Assembly: GCF_009653635.1 (NCBI RefSeq)
Contig: NZ_PPFD01000002.1
Coordinates: 248,001 to 312,000 of the forward strand
Direction of reading: 5' to 3'
Length of the DNA: 64,000 nt
Source of the DNA: Endozoicomonas sp. OPT23
GTDB lineage: Bacteria > Pseudomonadota > Gammaproteobacteria > Pseudomonadales > Endozoicomonadaceae
A program made the translations under genes and the position numbers. Shown piece by piece: positions 1-8,978 of the stretch (the first letter of the stretch is position 1; every line of letters begins with the position of its first letter). Under the pieces are notes generated by a model. The model made no database searches, was not told the origin of the DNA, and saw only the letters and a list, made by a program, of their open reading frames with translations.

Positions 1-56
1 ATATGAAGGTCAGCCTTTTGAATGATGGGCCTGTGACGTTTAATCTGGAAGTGTAA
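1..56 (+). CDS. dtd: D-aminoacyl-tRNA deacylase, C-terminal end (partial)
   Basis: Only the last 17 or so codons are inside the window; the gene starts upstream. The tail reads MKVSLLNDGPVTFNLEV and then TAA at 54-56. This closely matches the C-terminus of E. coli Dtd, which ends in a VSLVNDGPVTFWLQV-type strand. Dtd hydrolyses D-amino acids (and glycine) mischarged on tRNA, a proofreading step in the cytoplasm. The catalytic part is not visible, so the call rests on this C-terminal signature alone. It converges on the peroxiredoxin gene that follows. Confidence 0.8.
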   Translation, partial: MKVSLLNDGPVTFNLEV

Positions 57-79
57 CTTTACAAGCTTTTTCAAAAGCA

Positions 80-107
80 AAGCCCTGAATACATGCACTC
101 AAGGCTT
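80..107. terminator. Weak hairpin between convergent dtd and prx genes
   Basis: AAGCCCTGA (80-88) pairs with TCAAGGCTT (99-107) with one mismatch around a 10-nt loop. On the minus strand it is followed by a T-rich stretch. It lies in the 62-bp gap between two convergent genes, so a shared terminator is plausible but weak. Confidence 0.35.
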
Positions 108-118
108 CGGTTCAAAAC

Positions 119-850
119 TTACTTAAAATAGGCTGCCAGTTCTTCTGAACCACCAATGTGCTCGCCAGCGATATAAACCTGTGGCCAGGTGAGTTGGCCA
201 CTCACAGCACGCAGGCTGCGGTTGCTGATTCCCTTACCCAGTTCAATTTCTTCAAACTCAATACCTTTCTCAACCAGCAACTCTTTAGCTTTTACGCAGA
301 AAGGACAGCCTGGCTTACTGAACACGGTAGCAAAGGGCTTTTCAGCAGCATCCTTGTTGATGTAGTTCAACATGGTATCTGCATCAGATACCTTGAACGG
401 GTCGCCTGGCTCTTCGTGCTCGATAAACTGTTGCTCAACCACACCGTCTTTTACCAGCATGGAATAACGCCAGCTGCGTTTACCAAAGCCAATCTCACTT
501 TTGTTGACCAGCATGCCCATGCCTTCAGAGAACTCACCGTTACCATCAGGAATCAGGGTGATATTGTCGGCATGAAGATCTTTCTTCCATTCGTTCATAA
601 CAAACGGGTCGTTTACGGACAGACAGATAATGTCATCCACACCGTTCTCTTTAAATACTGGTGCCAGTTCGTTATAGCGAGGCAGGTGGGTAGACGAACA
701 AGTTGGAGTAAAGGCACCCGGAAGGGCGAAAAGAACAACGGTTTTACCCTTGAACAGGTCGTCACTGGTGACGGCTTTCCAGTTTCCGTTTTCCAGTACA
801 GGAAACGTTACGGAAGGTACTTTCTGACCAATACGATCTTTCATACTCAT
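119..850 (-). CDS. Peroxiredoxin-glutaredoxin fusion (glutathione-dependent peroxidase)
   Basis: This 243-residue protein is a hybrid Prx5/Grx like that of Haemophilus. Residues 1-160 are a Prx5-type peroxiredoxin with the peroxidatic cysteine in PGAFTPTCSSTHLP (C51). Residues ~170-243 are a glutaredoxin with a CPFC dithiol (C182/C185). The Grx domain uses glutathione to re-reduce the Prx domain, so one polypeptide reduces H2O2 and alkyl peroxides in the cytoplasm. The start at 850 has GAGG eight bases upstream; the ATG two codons later is also possible. It is a single gene, convergent with dtd. A second, 1-Cys peroxiredoxin lies at 14370-15029. I found no convincing OxyR site upstream. Confidence 0.93.
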   Translation of the reverse strand: MSMKDRIGQKVPSVTFPVLENGNWKAVTSDDLFKGKTVVLFALPGAFTPTCSSTHLPRYNELAPVFKENGVDDIICLSVNDPFVMNEWKKDLHADNITLIPDGNGEFSEGMGMLVNKSEIGFGKRSWRYSMLVKDGVVEQQFIEHEEPGDPFKVSDADTMLNYINKDAAEKPFATVFSKPGCPFCVKAKELLVEKGIEFEEIELGKGISNRSLRAVSGQLTWPQVYIAGEHIGGSEELAAYFK

Positions 851-1002
851 GGAGTTATCCTCGGTAAACAGTGCTGTAGCCCTTGGTAAACGAACTAAAT
901 CAGCAGGTGTCTGAAAATGTCTTGGATTAAAGAGTAAGTGATATTTGTTGATTGGTATAATAAATTTATATTTGGATAGCGATAGATAATACTAATCATT
1001 GA

Positions 1003-1046
1003 TGCTTGTCACAGAAGCATAGAGGCTAATGCTTCTGTGACAAGCA
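1003..1046 (-). terminator. Perfect 18-bp hairpin downstream of argS
   Basis: Arms 1003-1020 and 1029-1046 are perfect reverse complements (core GCTTGTCACAGAAGC) with an 8-nt loop. The hairpin begins 12 nt past the argS stop and sits in the prx upstream region. There is no clean T-run on the minus strand, so it may act as a terminator, an mRNA 3' stabiliser, or both. Confidence 0.6.
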
Positions 1047-1057
1047 AGGGGGAAGTT

Positions 1058-2800
1058 TTACATCTGCTCTACAGTTTCAATACCCAACAGATCCAGACCC
1101 GTCTTCAGAGTTTGAGCAGTCAGAGCGCAAAGCTGCAGACGGCTGTTTTTAACGTCAGCTTCAACACCGTCCTTGTTTACCGGACACTGCTCGTAGAAGC
1201 TCATAAACGCACCGGACAGCTCGTACAGGTAGCCACAGATAATGTGTGGCATTCCTTCACGGGCTGCCTGCTCAATGGTTTCGCTGAAGCGTGCAAGCTT
1301 CAGAGCCAGATCACGTTCAGTCGCTTCAGTAATGTTGATCTTGCCAGTCAGGTCGGATTCAGCGACACCCGCCTTACGGAAGATGCTCTTCACACGAGTG
1401 TAAGCGTACATCAGGTAAGGTGCAGTGTTGCCTTCAAAGGCCAGCATATTGTCCCAGTCGAACACATAGTCGCTGGTGCGGTTCTTTGAAAGGTCGGAGT
1501 ACTTAACAGAACCCATGGCAACTGCTTTGATCACCTGAACCTTCTGCTCTTCAGACAGATCAGTTTCCTTGGAAGCAATCAGACGTGCGGCGCGTTCTTC
1601 GGCTTCGTCCAGCAGATCGACCAGCTTGATGGTGGTGCCGGCACGAGTTTTGAACGGCTTGCCGTCTTTACCCAGCATCATGCCGAAAGCATGGTGTTCA
1701 GTACTGGTTTCTTCAGTGATAAAGCCAGCCTTACGGGCAATGGTGAAGATCTGGTCAAAGTGCTGACCTTGACGGGCATCCACATAATAAAGAATACGGT
1801 CAGCGTTCAAAGCATTGGTACGATGGCGTAGAGCTGCCAGATCAGTTGTGGAGTAGAGGAAACCACCGCCGGACTTCTCAACGATAACGCCCATTGGGTC
1901 GCCATCCTTATTCTTGAACTCGTCCAGGAATACGACTTTGGCACCCTGATCTTCTTTCAGCAGCCCTTTGTTATCCAGCTCCTGAATAATGGTTGGCAGG
2001 CTGTCGTTGTAGGCACTTTCGCCCATAACGTCTGAAGGAGTCAGTAGTACGTTCAGACGCTGATAAACGTCCTGGTTGTGAGCCAGTGTGATATCAACCA
2101 GCTTGCGCCACATCTTCAGGCAGTACTCGTCGCCGCCCTGCAGCTGAACCACGTAGCCACGGGCACGGACGGCAAAGTCTTCGTCTTCATCAAAACGTTT
2201 CTTGGACGCCTTGTAGAAGGTTTCCATATCAGACAGTTCCATCGCCTGAGCTTCCTGGCTGTCCTGCTCCAGTTCTTCCAGGTGAGCAATCAGCATACCG
2301 AATTGTGTGCCCCAGTCGCCCAGATGGTTCTGGCGAATCACCTTGTGACCCAGAAAATCCAGAGTACGGGCAGAAGCGTCACCAATAACCGTGGAACGCA
2401 GGTGACCCACATGCATTTCTTTGGCAACGTTAGGCGCTGACAGATCAACAATCACGGTTTGAGGTTGAGCTGTTTTTGCAACACCGACACGTTCATCGTT
2501 AACGGCTGGTTGCAGGCTGCTGGCGAGCCATTCCGGTGCCAGATGAATATTGATAAAACCTGGGCCGGCAATTTCAGTCTTTTCAGCAATACCTTCCAGG
2601 TCAAGCTGGTCGATCACCTGCTGAGCCAGATCACGGGGTTTCATGCCCATTTTCTTGGCGGCGGCCATCACAGCATTACACTGATAATCACCAAAGTTGG
2701 CACGGGCACTGGCCCGGACCATAGGAGCTGTATCTTCCGGAGCACCAGCCGCTTTCAATGCGCTGATGACTCTGTCTTCAAGCAGCTTGAGAATATTCAT
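1058..2800 (-). CDS. argS: Arginyl-tRNA synthetase
   Basis: This is a class Ia synthetase of 580 residues (E. coli ArgS: 577) that charges tRNA-Arg in the cytoplasm. The N-terminal Add1 domain (~1-110) recognises the tRNA D-loop. The HIGH signature appears as HVGH at residues 130-133, within [15 protein letters not shown]. As in many ArgRS there is no canonical KMSKS; the equivalent loop is [11 protein letters not shown]. The C-terminal DALR anticodon-binding domain ends in ...GIETVEQM. The start is supported by AAGGA nine bases before ATG. The gene is divergent from the SPOR/ptrB genes. In Pseudomonas, argS, a SPOR gene and hslVU run in one direction, so argS appears inverted here. Confidence 0.97.
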   Translation of the reverse strand: MNILKLLEDRVISALKAAGAPEDTAPMVRASARANFGDYQCNAVMAAAKKMGMKPRDLAQQVIDQLDLEGIAEKTEIAGPGFINIHLAPEWLASSLQPAVNDERVGVAKTAQPQTVIVDLSAPNVAKEMHVGHLRSTVIGDASARTLDFLGHKVIRQNHLGDWGTQFGMLIAHLEELEQDSQEAQAMELSDMETFYKASKKRFDEDEDFAVRARGYVVQLQGGDEYCLKMWRKLVDITLAHNQDVYQRLNVLLTPSDVMGESAYNDSLPTIIQELDNKGLLKEDQGAKVVFLDEFKNKDGDPMGVIVEKSGGGFLYSTTDLAALRHRTNALNADRILYYVDARQGQHFDQIFTIARKAGFITEETSTEHHAFGMMLGKDGKPFKTRAGTTIKLVDLLDEAEERAARLIASKETDLSEEQKVQVIKAVAMGSVKYSDLSKNRTSDYVFDWDNMLAFEGNTAPYLMYAYTRVKSIFRKAGVAESDLTGKINITEATERDLALKLARFSETIEQAAREGMPHIICGYLYELSGAFMSFYEQCPVNKDGVEADVKNSRLQLCALTAQTLKTGLDLLGIETVEQM

Positions 2801-3223
2801 TCAGTAAATCCTTGGTTCAAAAGGTATCAAAATCTTTGCAATGACAGCTTTGATGAGCTGACTTCAGCATAAAACGGGTGCAGCCTGCTTTTTATTGTCC
2901 GGCCGTCTGGTTTTGCGTTGGTAGCTCTCTACTGGGAACTCTCTGCTGGACAGCCTGTTCAGTAGCAGCGTCGTCGCAGGCCAGACCAATTCTTTGAGGT
3001 GGTGAATTCGCCTTGATGATTAAGGCGAGTGCCGTCAGCGGACAGCTTTTGAGGTGCCGTTGTGCTGACTGGGGAATTGGTAAGAGAGTGGATTTTCATA
3101 ACCGGAAATAATAGCGAATAAACCCTGTTTGAGACAATAGAAAGCAATGCAAACCAGCACATTCGTACTTATATATCGTCGTGATACTATGAGGAGTAAG
3201 AACCCGGACATACGAATTTACAA

Positions 3224-3254
3224 GCTATTGCCCACCGCCTCGGTGGGCAATAGC
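3224..3254. repeat. 14-bp perfect hairpin of the CCCGC/CACCG family
   Basis: GCTATTGCCCACCG (3224-3237) and CGGTGGGCAATAGC (3241-3254) are exact reverse complements with a 3-nt loop. It resembles other TTGCCCGC-type hairpins in this window (8903, 12245, 13034, 18723). It lies 56 nt before the SPOR start, between divergent genes, so it is not an obvious terminator. Confidence 0.6.
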
Positions 3255-3267
3255 TGACTGGATATTC

Positions 3268-3296
3268 GATTACATGTGTCCACATACTATGTAATC
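3268..3296. repeat. TGTGTC motif with GATTACAT/ATGTAATC inverted repeat
   Basis: GATTACAT (3268-3275) and ATGTAATC (3289-3296) flank GTGTCCACATACT. The same arrangement of a hairpin followed by a GATTA...TGTGTC...TAATC palindrome recurs at 13034-13103. It may be a regulator binding site or part of a dispersed repeat; the function is unknown. Confidence 0.5.
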
Positions 3297-3309
3297 AGTT
3301 GGTGCCATC

Positions 3310-3912
3310 ATGAGTTCCCGTACACCTTCAAACAGAGGTGCCCGTAAAGGTGCTTCAAGGAAGAAGACTTCCACTCAACGCAGACTGCCAGCCTGGCTGC
3401 TGTTGCTGACAGGCTTTGCCGCCGGTTTTTTTGTTGCGTTTTTAATCAAGCTGACACCAACCCCTGTGGATGTAGTGGTTGATAGCAGTAACAAAGACGC
3501 TTCCAGGCAGAGCTCTTCTGAGGCAAGTCCGGTATTTGATTTCTATACTGTGCTGCCCGAATCTGAAGTGATTCTACCGGTGGAAGAGCCTGAATCACAG
3601 CTCCGCGTGCAACCAGCCAAACCTGACAAAGCTAAACCTCAGGTAGCTGCTGCAAAGCCAAAGCCAGCAAAGAAGCAGCATAAATACTTGCTTCAGGCAG
3701 GCTCTTTCAGAAGCAGTCAGGATGCGGAACGATTGAAAGCGAGATTATTACTGGCAGGTCAAACACCGAGAGTGGTGAAGGTCACCATAGGTTCCGGCGA
3801 AGCCTGGCATCGGGTTCAGCTGGGACCCTTTGAAACCAGTGAAAGTATTGATCAGGCCAGAAAGGTTCTGGCAGAACATAAAATTGATGGCCTGTTATTG
3901 AGAATTAAATAA
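3310..3912 (+). CDS. SPOR-domain inner-membrane protein (FtsN-like)
   Basis: This is a 200-residue bitopic membrane protein. A basic cytoplasmic N-terminus precedes one transmembrane helix (~residues 29-49). A Pro/Lys/Ala-rich periplasmic linker follows, and then a C-terminal SPOR domain (~127-200), beginning KYLLQAGSFRSSQDAERLKA. SPOR domains bind denuded septal peptidoglycan, which suggests a role at division sites. A homologous SPOR gene sits between argS and hslV in Pseudomonas, so the position is conserved. It overlaps ptrB by one base (TAATG), implying translational coupling. FtsN itself is possible, but the short linker makes 'SPOR protein' the safer name. Confidence 0.88.
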   Translation: MSSRTPSNRGARKGASRKKTSTQRRLPAWLLLLTGFAAGFFVAFLIKLTPTPVDVVVDSSNKDASRQSSSEASPVFDFYTVLPESEVILPVEEPESQLRVQPAKPDKAKPQVAAAKPKPAKKQHKYLLQAGSFRSSQDAERLKARLLLAGQTPRVVKVTIGSGEAWHRVQLGPFETSESIDQARKVLAEHKIDGLLLRIK

Positions 3913-6002
3913 TGACCCTGAAAGCACCGGTTGCTCAGAAAATTGACCATATCATTAAGCAGCATGGTCAGGAGCGAAACGATCCTTACCACTGGCTGCG
4001 CGATGAAAACTGGCAGAAGTTTATTCAGGGCGATATGGATTTTGCTAACCCTGAGATCAAAGCCTATATCGAAGCCGAGAATGCCTATAAAGACGCCGTG
4101 ATGGCAGAGTACAAAGGCGTTCAGAAAAATCTGTACGACGAGATTCTTTCAAGAGTGAAAGAAGACGATCAGTCCTGCCCGATTAAAAAAGGCGACTACT
4201 TCTATTACTCACGGGAAGAGAAAGGCAAAAACTACCCGATTCTTTGTCGCAAGTTTCAGTCACTGAGTGCCAGTGAAGAGATTTATTTTGACGTCAATGT
4301 TGAAGCTGAAGGTCATGATCTGTTTATGACAGGTGCTGCTTCCACCAACAGAAGCCAGACTTTTTATGCCTACAGCTTCAATCTGACTGGCTCTATGGAA
4401 GCCACTATCCGTGTCCGTGATCTGGCAACAGGTAAGGATATGGATTGGGAGTTCCCTGACAGTACCGGTTCCTTTATCTGGGACGACGATGAGCACTTAT
4501 ATATCGTTGAAAGAGATGAAGCTTCCCGTGGGCGGGATGTTTATCGAGTTAATATCCACAAAGGCTATGAACAGCGTGAGTTGATCTTCTCCAAGCCGGA
4601 GAAGTACGACAGCATGTTTATGTCGCTGTCGAAAACCAATGATCGAAAATACTACTTGCTGAATCTCGACAGTGGTTCAACTCACAGTGTCTTCGTTTCT
4701 GAGGCTGGCAGTCATCAGTTCCATGAGTTTGCCCTGGGAGAAAATGATGTCTCTTTCACTCTTGATCATTATCAGGACGAGTTCTATATCCTGACTAATG
4801 AAGGTGAAGCCAACAACTTCAAAATACTGAAGAGCCCCGCTCAGCGTGAGAAGTGGGGACAGGAACACTGGCAGGAGTTTCTGCCAGAAGACTCTAAACT
4901 CTGTCTGAACAGCATTCACTTCTACAGTCATTATCTCGTTTCTGAAAAGCGTAACAACGAAAAGGCTTTGGATGAAATTGTTGTCAGGGATATGAACTCC
5001 GGCAACGAGCGGGTTATCTCGATGCCGGATGAAGCCTACAGCCTTGAATTTATCGGTGCCTGGGATCATCAGTCGACAAAGGTCATGTTTGACTACGAAT
5101 CTCCTGTCAGACCTGAACAGGTTTTTGAACTCAACCTTGATTCAGGTGAGACAGAAAGTATTTATACCCGGGAAGTCCCCAACTTTGATTCAAGCCAGTA
5201 TGTGGTGAAACGTGAGTTTGCCAAAGCCCGTGATGGCGAAAGCGTACCGTTGACGATCATTCACAGAAAAGATCTGAAGCAGGATAGTTCTGCCAAAGCG
5301 CTGGTATACGGCTATGGTTCTTACGGCTATGGCATGTCAGCCGCTTTTTCAGGAAAGTTATTCAGTCTGGTAAATCGTGGTTTTGTCTACGCTGTCGCTC
5401 ATATTCGTGGCGGTGATGAAAAAGGCTACCAATGGTATCTCGATGGCAAAATGGAAAAGAAGATGAACACCTTCCATGACTTCATCGACTGCTGCGAACA
5501 CCTGATTCAGAATCAGTACACGTCCAAAGGTCAGATAGCCATCAATGGCGGCAGTGCCGGTGGTTTACTGATGGGCGCTGTTACTAATCTTCGCCCTGAC
5601 CTGTTTGGTTCAGTTGTCGCAGATGTTGCTTTCTCTGATGTGATCACAACCATCAGTGATGCTTCCTTGCCACTCACTCCTCCTGAGTGGGAAGAGTGGG
5701 GCAATCCAATAGAAAGCAAGATTGACTTCGAATACATCAGCCAGTATTCCCCCTACGACAATATCAGCGCCGCTGATTACCCGCCCATACTTTTTAACTC
5801 GGGCATCTCTGACGAACAGGTCACCTACTGGGAACCTGCAAAAATGGTGGCAAAGCTCAGAGAATATAAAACCGACTCCAACCATATATTGCTAAATATG
5901 AACATGGGTGCAGGGCATGCGGGAGCCAGTAAACGTTATGAATGGATTGATGAAGTGGCGTTTGATTATGCGTTTATCCTGAAGTGTTTTGGCATGGTCT
6001 AA
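3912..6002 (+). CDS. ptrB: Oligopeptidase B (protease II)
   Basis: This 696-residue serine peptidase belongs to prolyl oligopeptidase family S9A and cleaves short peptides after Arg or Lys in the cytoplasm. The first ~400 residues are the beta-propeller that limits access to small peptides. The C-terminal alpha/beta-hydrolase domain holds the triad: S548 in NGGSAGGLLMG, D634 in GISDEQ and H669 in GAGHAG. Their spacing matches E. coli PtrB. The ATG overlaps the SPOR stop codon, so the two form an operon. A strong terminator follows. Confidence 0.94.
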   Translation: MTLKAPVAQKIDHIIKQHGQERNDPYHWLRDENWQKFIQGDMDFANPEIKAYIEAENAYKDAVMAEYKGVQKNLYDEILSRVKEDDQSCPIKKGDYFYYSREEKGKNYPILCRKFQSLSASEEIYFDVNVEAEGHDLFMTGAASTNRSQTFYAYSFNLTGSMEATIRVRDLATGKDMDWEFPDSTGSFIWDDDEHLYIVERDEASRGRDVYRVNIHKGYEQRELIFSKPEKYDSMFMSLSKTNDRKYYLLNLDSGSTHSVFVSEAGSHQFHEFALGENDVSFTLDHYQDEFYILTNEGEANNFKILKSPAQREKWGQEHWQEFLPEDSKLCLNSIHFYSHYLVSEKRNNEKALDEIVVRDMNSGNERVISMPDEAYSLEFIGAWDHQSTKVMFDYESPVRPEQVFELNLDSGETESIYTREVPNFDSSQYVVKREFAKARDGESVPLTIIHRKDLKQDSSAKALVYGYGSYGYGMSAAFSGKLFSLVNRGFVYAVAHIRGGDEKGYQWYLDGKMEKKMNTFHDFIDCCEHLIQNQYTSKGQIAINGGSAGGLLMGAVTNLRPDLFGSVVADVAFSDVITTISDASLPLTPPEWEEWGNPIESKIDFEYISQYSPYDNISAADYPPILFNSGISDEQVTYWEPAKMVAKLREYKTDSNHILLNMNMGAGHAGASKRYEWIDEVAFDYAFILKCFGMV

Positions 6003-6010
6003 AAACCTCT

Positions 6011-6049
6011 AATGCGGGGCTGTGCTTTAGCTCGAACCCCGCATTTTTT
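6011..6049. terminator. Rho-independent bidirectional terminator
   Basis: AATGCGGGG (6011-6019) pairs perfectly with CCCCGCATT (6037-6045), followed by TTTTT. The minus strand also runs into five Ts (6001-6005). It serves ptrB and the convergent hypothetical gene. Confidence 0.88.
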
Positions 6050-6057
6050 CAGAGCGA

Positions 6058-6687
6058 TTACTTTAGCGACAGTAATCCTTCTACCATGTCAAAGCCATAT
6101 CGCTGGATGGCATTGGCTTCTCTATATCGTCCGCTTACCAGCCCTGTTCGAATATATTTCCAAATGTGTCTGACTTTTTTCATTTCGCTGGTTGGTGACT
6201 CGAACAATCGGTCAATGTCGCTGATGGCTTCTTCTGCAAATGGATACATACCCAGTAGCTCTTTACTGTCTTCATCGCCAGATAGAAAGCTGTAAAGAAG
6301 AATCAGATCTAATAGTTTCAGGCTTGTTTTCAGATTAATGTCGTTGACGGGATGTGAATTCTTTAACGATGCCTGAAGGTGGTATTGAAGGGTTTCAAAG
6401 GTATTCTGGTTAGCCTGATAGGTCTCATTTGAGAAATGATCGAGCTGTCGTTTTTCAGAGAGCATCAGACTTCTTTTTTCCAGCCATTCCAGCAATACAG
6501 GATCGCTATTTTTCTGTCTTTTAAGTGCAGAAATATAAGGTGATATCTCTGTAGGCTCATTAGTCCATGTCATGGACTGGATTTTGTAGGTAGTGATTAA
6601 AACCTCTTCAGTAGACATCCTGGCAAATACTGAAAGGGTGCAGGTGCTCAGACCCAGTATAAAAGTCGTCACTATGAATCTTCTCAT
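6058..6687 (-). CDS. Hypothetical exported protein
   Basis: This 209-residue protein is of unknown function. The N-terminus (MRRFIVTTFILGLSTCTLSVFA) is a typical Sec signal peptide, with cleavage likely near residue 22, so the product is probably periplasmic. The mature part is mostly helical in character, rich in Leu, Glu and Lys, with no cysteine pair or recognisable motif. It is convergent with ptrB and divergent from hslVU, and is its own transcription unit. I do not recognise a family. Confidence 0.7.
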   Translation of the reverse strand: MRRFIVTTFILGLSTCTLSVFARMSTEEVLITTYKIQSMTWTNEPTEISPYISALKRQKNSDPVLLEWLEKRSLMLSEKRQLDHFSNETYQANQNTFETLQYHLQASLKNSHPVNDINLKTSLKLLDLILLYSFLSGDEDSKELLGMYPFAEEAISDIDRLFESPTSEMKKVRHIWKYIRTGLVSGRYREANAIQRYGFDMVEGLLSLK

Positions 6688-6776
6688 GCTATTCCCTCAT
6701 GCTTGAAAAGTGTTTTTGACCGTAGATGTTTTTCTTATTTGTTTCTATTATAGATATTTAGTTGCGATAGAAACAA

Positions 6777-6803
6777 TTGAAATTTTATTCGTTTCCCCTT
6801 GTT
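6777..6803 (+). promoter_or_regulatory. Candidate sigma-32 (heat-shock) promoter of hslVU
   Basis: TTGAAA (6777-6782), a 12-bp spacer and CCCCTTGTT (6795-6803) resemble the RpoH consensus (CTTGAAA, 11-16 bp, CCCCATnT). It lies about 65 bp before the hslV start, and hslVU is heat-inducible in relatives. A second CTTGAA at 6702 lacks a good -10 partner. Confidence 0.45.
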
Positions 6804-6866
6804 ATTTGCAGAAACTCCCCAATATTAAGAGTCTGAATCAAGCTATTAAGCCAAAGGAGTTCACCT

Positions 6867-7412
6867 TTGAAACAGTATCGTGGCACCACCATCCTGTCCG
6901 TCCGTAGAGCCGACAGCGTGGTTGTAGGCGGTGACGGACAGGTCTCTCTTGGTGATGCCGTCATCAAGGGTAATGCTCACAAAGTTCGTCGCCTCTACAA
7001 AGGTAAAGTCATTGCCGGTTTTGCCGGTGGCACCGCTGATGCCTTTACCCTGTTTGAACGCTTTGAAGCCCAGCTGGAAAAGTACCAGGGCCGCCTTGAA
7101 AAGGCCGCTGTTGAGCTGGCCAAAGAATGGCGTACCGACCGCACCCTGAGCCGTCTGGAAGCCATGCTGATTGTCGCTGACGCCAGCGCTTCTCTGGTTA
7201 TTACTGGTAACGGCGATGTTATGAACACTGAAGATGGCATTCTGGCCATCGGTTCCGGCGGTTTCTTTGCTCAGTCCGCAGCCAAAGCCCTGTATGAAAA
7301 CACTGAATTGGGCGCGAGAGACATCGTTGAAAAGAGTCTTGCCATTGCTGCCGACGTTTGTGTGTACACCAACCACAATCGTGTTATTGAAGAGATCAAG
7401 CTGGAAAGCTGA
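6867..7412 (+). CDS. hslV: ATP-dependent protease subunit HslV (ClpQ)
   Basis: This is the proteolytic subunit of the HslUV proteasome-like complex, 181 residues, a threonine peptidase of family T1. The N-terminus is [13 protein letters not shown]; by homology the nucleophile is the first Thr of TTILSVRR. About six residues must therefore be removed, as in HslV forms that carry a short propeptide. The start codon is TTG, firmly supported by AAAGGAG seven bases upstream (6853-6859) and by the absence of any ATG nearby. The GGDGQVSLG motif follows. It is in an operon with hslU, 123 bp downstream. Confidence 0.95.
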   Translation: MKQYRGTTILSVRRADSVVVGGDGQVSLGDAVIKGNAHKVRRLYKGKVIAGFAGGTADAFTLFERFEAQLEKYQGRLEKAAVELAKEWRTDRTLSRLEAMLIVADASASLVITGNGDVMNTEDGILAIGSGGFFAQSAAKALYENTELGARDIVEKSLAIAADVCVYTNHNRVIEEIKLES

Positions 7413-7436
7413 TCAACAGAATTAAAAGCAACGCTG

Positions 7437-7474
7437 TTCGTATGTGTCTAAATGTGCAGACACACTTAAACGAA
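7437..7474. repeat. TGTGTC motif between hslV and hslU
   Basis: TGTGTCT (7443-7449) pairs perfectly with AGACACA (7458-7464), nested inside TTCG (7437-7440) and CGAA (7471-7474). It is the best palindromic example of the motif that recurs in this window's gaps. Here it is inside an operon, so a hairpin in the hslVU mRNA is one reading. Confidence 0.5.
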
Positions 7475-7535
7475 TTTGTATGTTCTTCACATAGAAATAC
7501 CTGCTGAACAGTGTTGATTAGGAAGAGTTGAAAGC

Positions 7536-8882
7536 ATGTCAAATATGACTCCCCGCGAAATTGTCCATGAGCTGGACAAGCATATTGTTGGACAGGACGA
7601 CGCCAAGCGTGCAGTAGCTATTGCCCTGCGTAACCGCTGGCGTCGTATGCAGCTGGACGAAGAGCTGCGCAACGAAATTTCACCAAAGAATATTCTGATG
7701 ATCGGCCCAACCGGTGTCGGTAAAACAGAAGTGGCTCGTCGTCTGGCTAAGCTGGCCAACGCTCCTTTCCTGAAGGTAGAAGCCACCAAGTTCACCGAAG
7801 TGGGTTATGTGGGCCGTGACGTAGAATCCATCGTTCGTGACCTGATGGACGCTGCGATCAAAATGCTGCGTGAGCAGGAAGTGGAACGGGTTAAAAGCCG
7901 TGCTCTGGATGCAGCTGAAGAACGTATTCTGGATGCGCTGCTGCCGCCAGCTCGCAGCTTCTCTGAAGAAGCTGAAAAGCCTCAGGATAATGCTACCCGT
8001 CAGGTGTTCCGTAAGAAACTGCGAGAAGGCCAGCTGGACGACAAGGAAATCGAAATTGATGTCCGTGAAGCTGCCGCTGGTGTTGAAATCATGGCACCTC
8101 CTGGCATGGAAGAGATGACGTCTCAGCTGCAGAACATGTTTTCCAACATGAACACGGGCAAGCAGAAGAAGCGCAAGCTGAAAGTTAAAGATGCCTTTAA
8201 ACTGGTACAGGACGAAGAAGCGTCCAAGCTGGTTAATGAAGATGAACTGAAAGCCAAAGCGGTTGAATCGGTTGAGCAGAACGGTATCGTTTTCCTCGAT
8301 GAAATCGATAAGGTTGCCAAGCGCGCTGGCGCGGGTGGTTCAGGTGGTGATGTTTCCCGTGAAGGTGTTCAGCGTGACTTGCTGCCACTGATTGAAGGTT
8401 GCACTGTTTCTACCAAATACGGCATGGTCAAAACTGACCATATCCTGTTTATCGCTTCCGGTGCTTTCCATCTGGCCAAGCCGTCTGATCTGATTCCGGA
8501 ACTTCAGGGTCGTCTGCCAATCCGTGTGGAACTGAAAGCTCTGAGCACCGCCGACTTTGTTCGTATTCTGACTGAGCCGGATGCTTCTTTGACAGAGCAG
8601 TATCAAGCGCTTCTGAAAACAGAAGAACTGAACATCACTTTTGAGAAAAGCGGTATTGCTCGTATTGCGGAAGTGGCCTGGACAGTGAATGAGAGCACCG
8701 AGAATATCGGTGCCCGTCGTCTGCATACGGTTCTGGAACGTCTGCTGGAGGAGATCTCCTATAGCGCAGCAGACCTCGCCCTGGAGCATAAAGACTCACC
8801 GCTGATGATTGATGCTGATTACGTCAATCGTTACCTCGGTGAGTTGGTTCAGGATGAAGATCTGAGTCGTTACATCCTCTAA
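7536..8882 (+). CDS. hslU: ATP-dependent protease ATPase subunit HslU (ClpY)
   Basis: This 448-residue AAA+ unfoldase (E. coli: 443) feeds substrates into HslV. Walker A is GPTGVGKT at residues 57-64 and Walker B is IVFLDEIDK with D255/E256. The intermediate I-domain spans roughly residues 110-240, and the C-terminal tail ends ...DEDLSRYIL, the type of tail that docks into HslV. The start ATG has GGAAGAG about 8-10 bases upstream. A hairpin lies after the stop. It is cytoplasmic and probably co-transcribed with hslV. Confidence 0.97.
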   Translation: MSNMTPREIVHELDKHIVGQDDAKRAVAIALRNRWRRMQLDEELRNEISPKNILMIGPTGVGKTEVARRLAKLANAPFLKVEATKFTEVGYVGRDVESIVRDLMDAAIKMLREQEVERVKSRALDAAEERILDALLPPARSFSEEAEKPQDNATRQVFRKKLREGQLDDKEIEIDVREAAAGVEIMAPPGMEEMTSQLQNMFSNMNTGKQKKRKLKVKDAFKLVQDEEASKLVNEDELKAKAVESVEQNGIVFLDEIDKVAKRAGAGGSGGDVSREGVQRDLLPLIEGCTVSTKYGMVKTDHILFIASGAFHLAKPSDLIPELQGRLPIRVELKALSTADFVRILTEPDASLTEQYQALLKTEELNITFEKSGIARIAEVAWTVNESTENIGARRLHTVLERLLEEISYSAADLALEHKDSPLMIDADYVNRYLGELVQDEDLSRYIL

Positions 8883-8902
8883 GGGTTGACTTGTTATATT
8901 GC

Positions 8903-8923
8903 TTGCCCGCTTTCAGCGGGCAA
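8903..8923 (+). terminator. Hairpin downstream of hslU
   Basis: TTGCCCGCT (8903-8911), loop TTC, AGCGGGCAA (8915-8923): a perfect 9-bp stem 20 nt after the hslU stop. It lacks a proper T-run, so it may be a weak terminator or one of the CCCGC hairpin family. Confidence 0.55.
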
Positions 8924-8978
8924 ACAATTATTTATGACAAGCATTTATAGCAGGTAACTATCTCTTACAAACAACCTA

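Larger units (their letters stand above)
2801..3309. other. 509-bp divergent intergenic region, argS to SPOR gene
   Basis: There is no convincing gene here. A 67-codon minus-strand open frame (2959-3162) has no ribosome-binding site and no family resemblance. The gap holds a small hairpin (TCGCCTT 3008-3014 with AAGGCGA 3022-3028), a 14-bp perfect hairpin (3224-3254) and two sites of the recurrent TGTGTC-type motif (3204-3217 and 3268-3296). It must contain the promoters of both argS and the SPOR/ptrB pair. Confidence 0.6.

Noticed and set aside
890-1000. OxyR site upstream of the Prx-Grx gene
   Set aside because: ATAG and GATAG strings occur, but the spacing and partner half-sites do not fit the OxyR consensus.
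2959-3162. 67-codon minus-strand open frame in the argS-SPOR gap
   Set aside because: No ribosome-binding site, low-complexity composition, no family resemblance, and it lies within a regulatory region.
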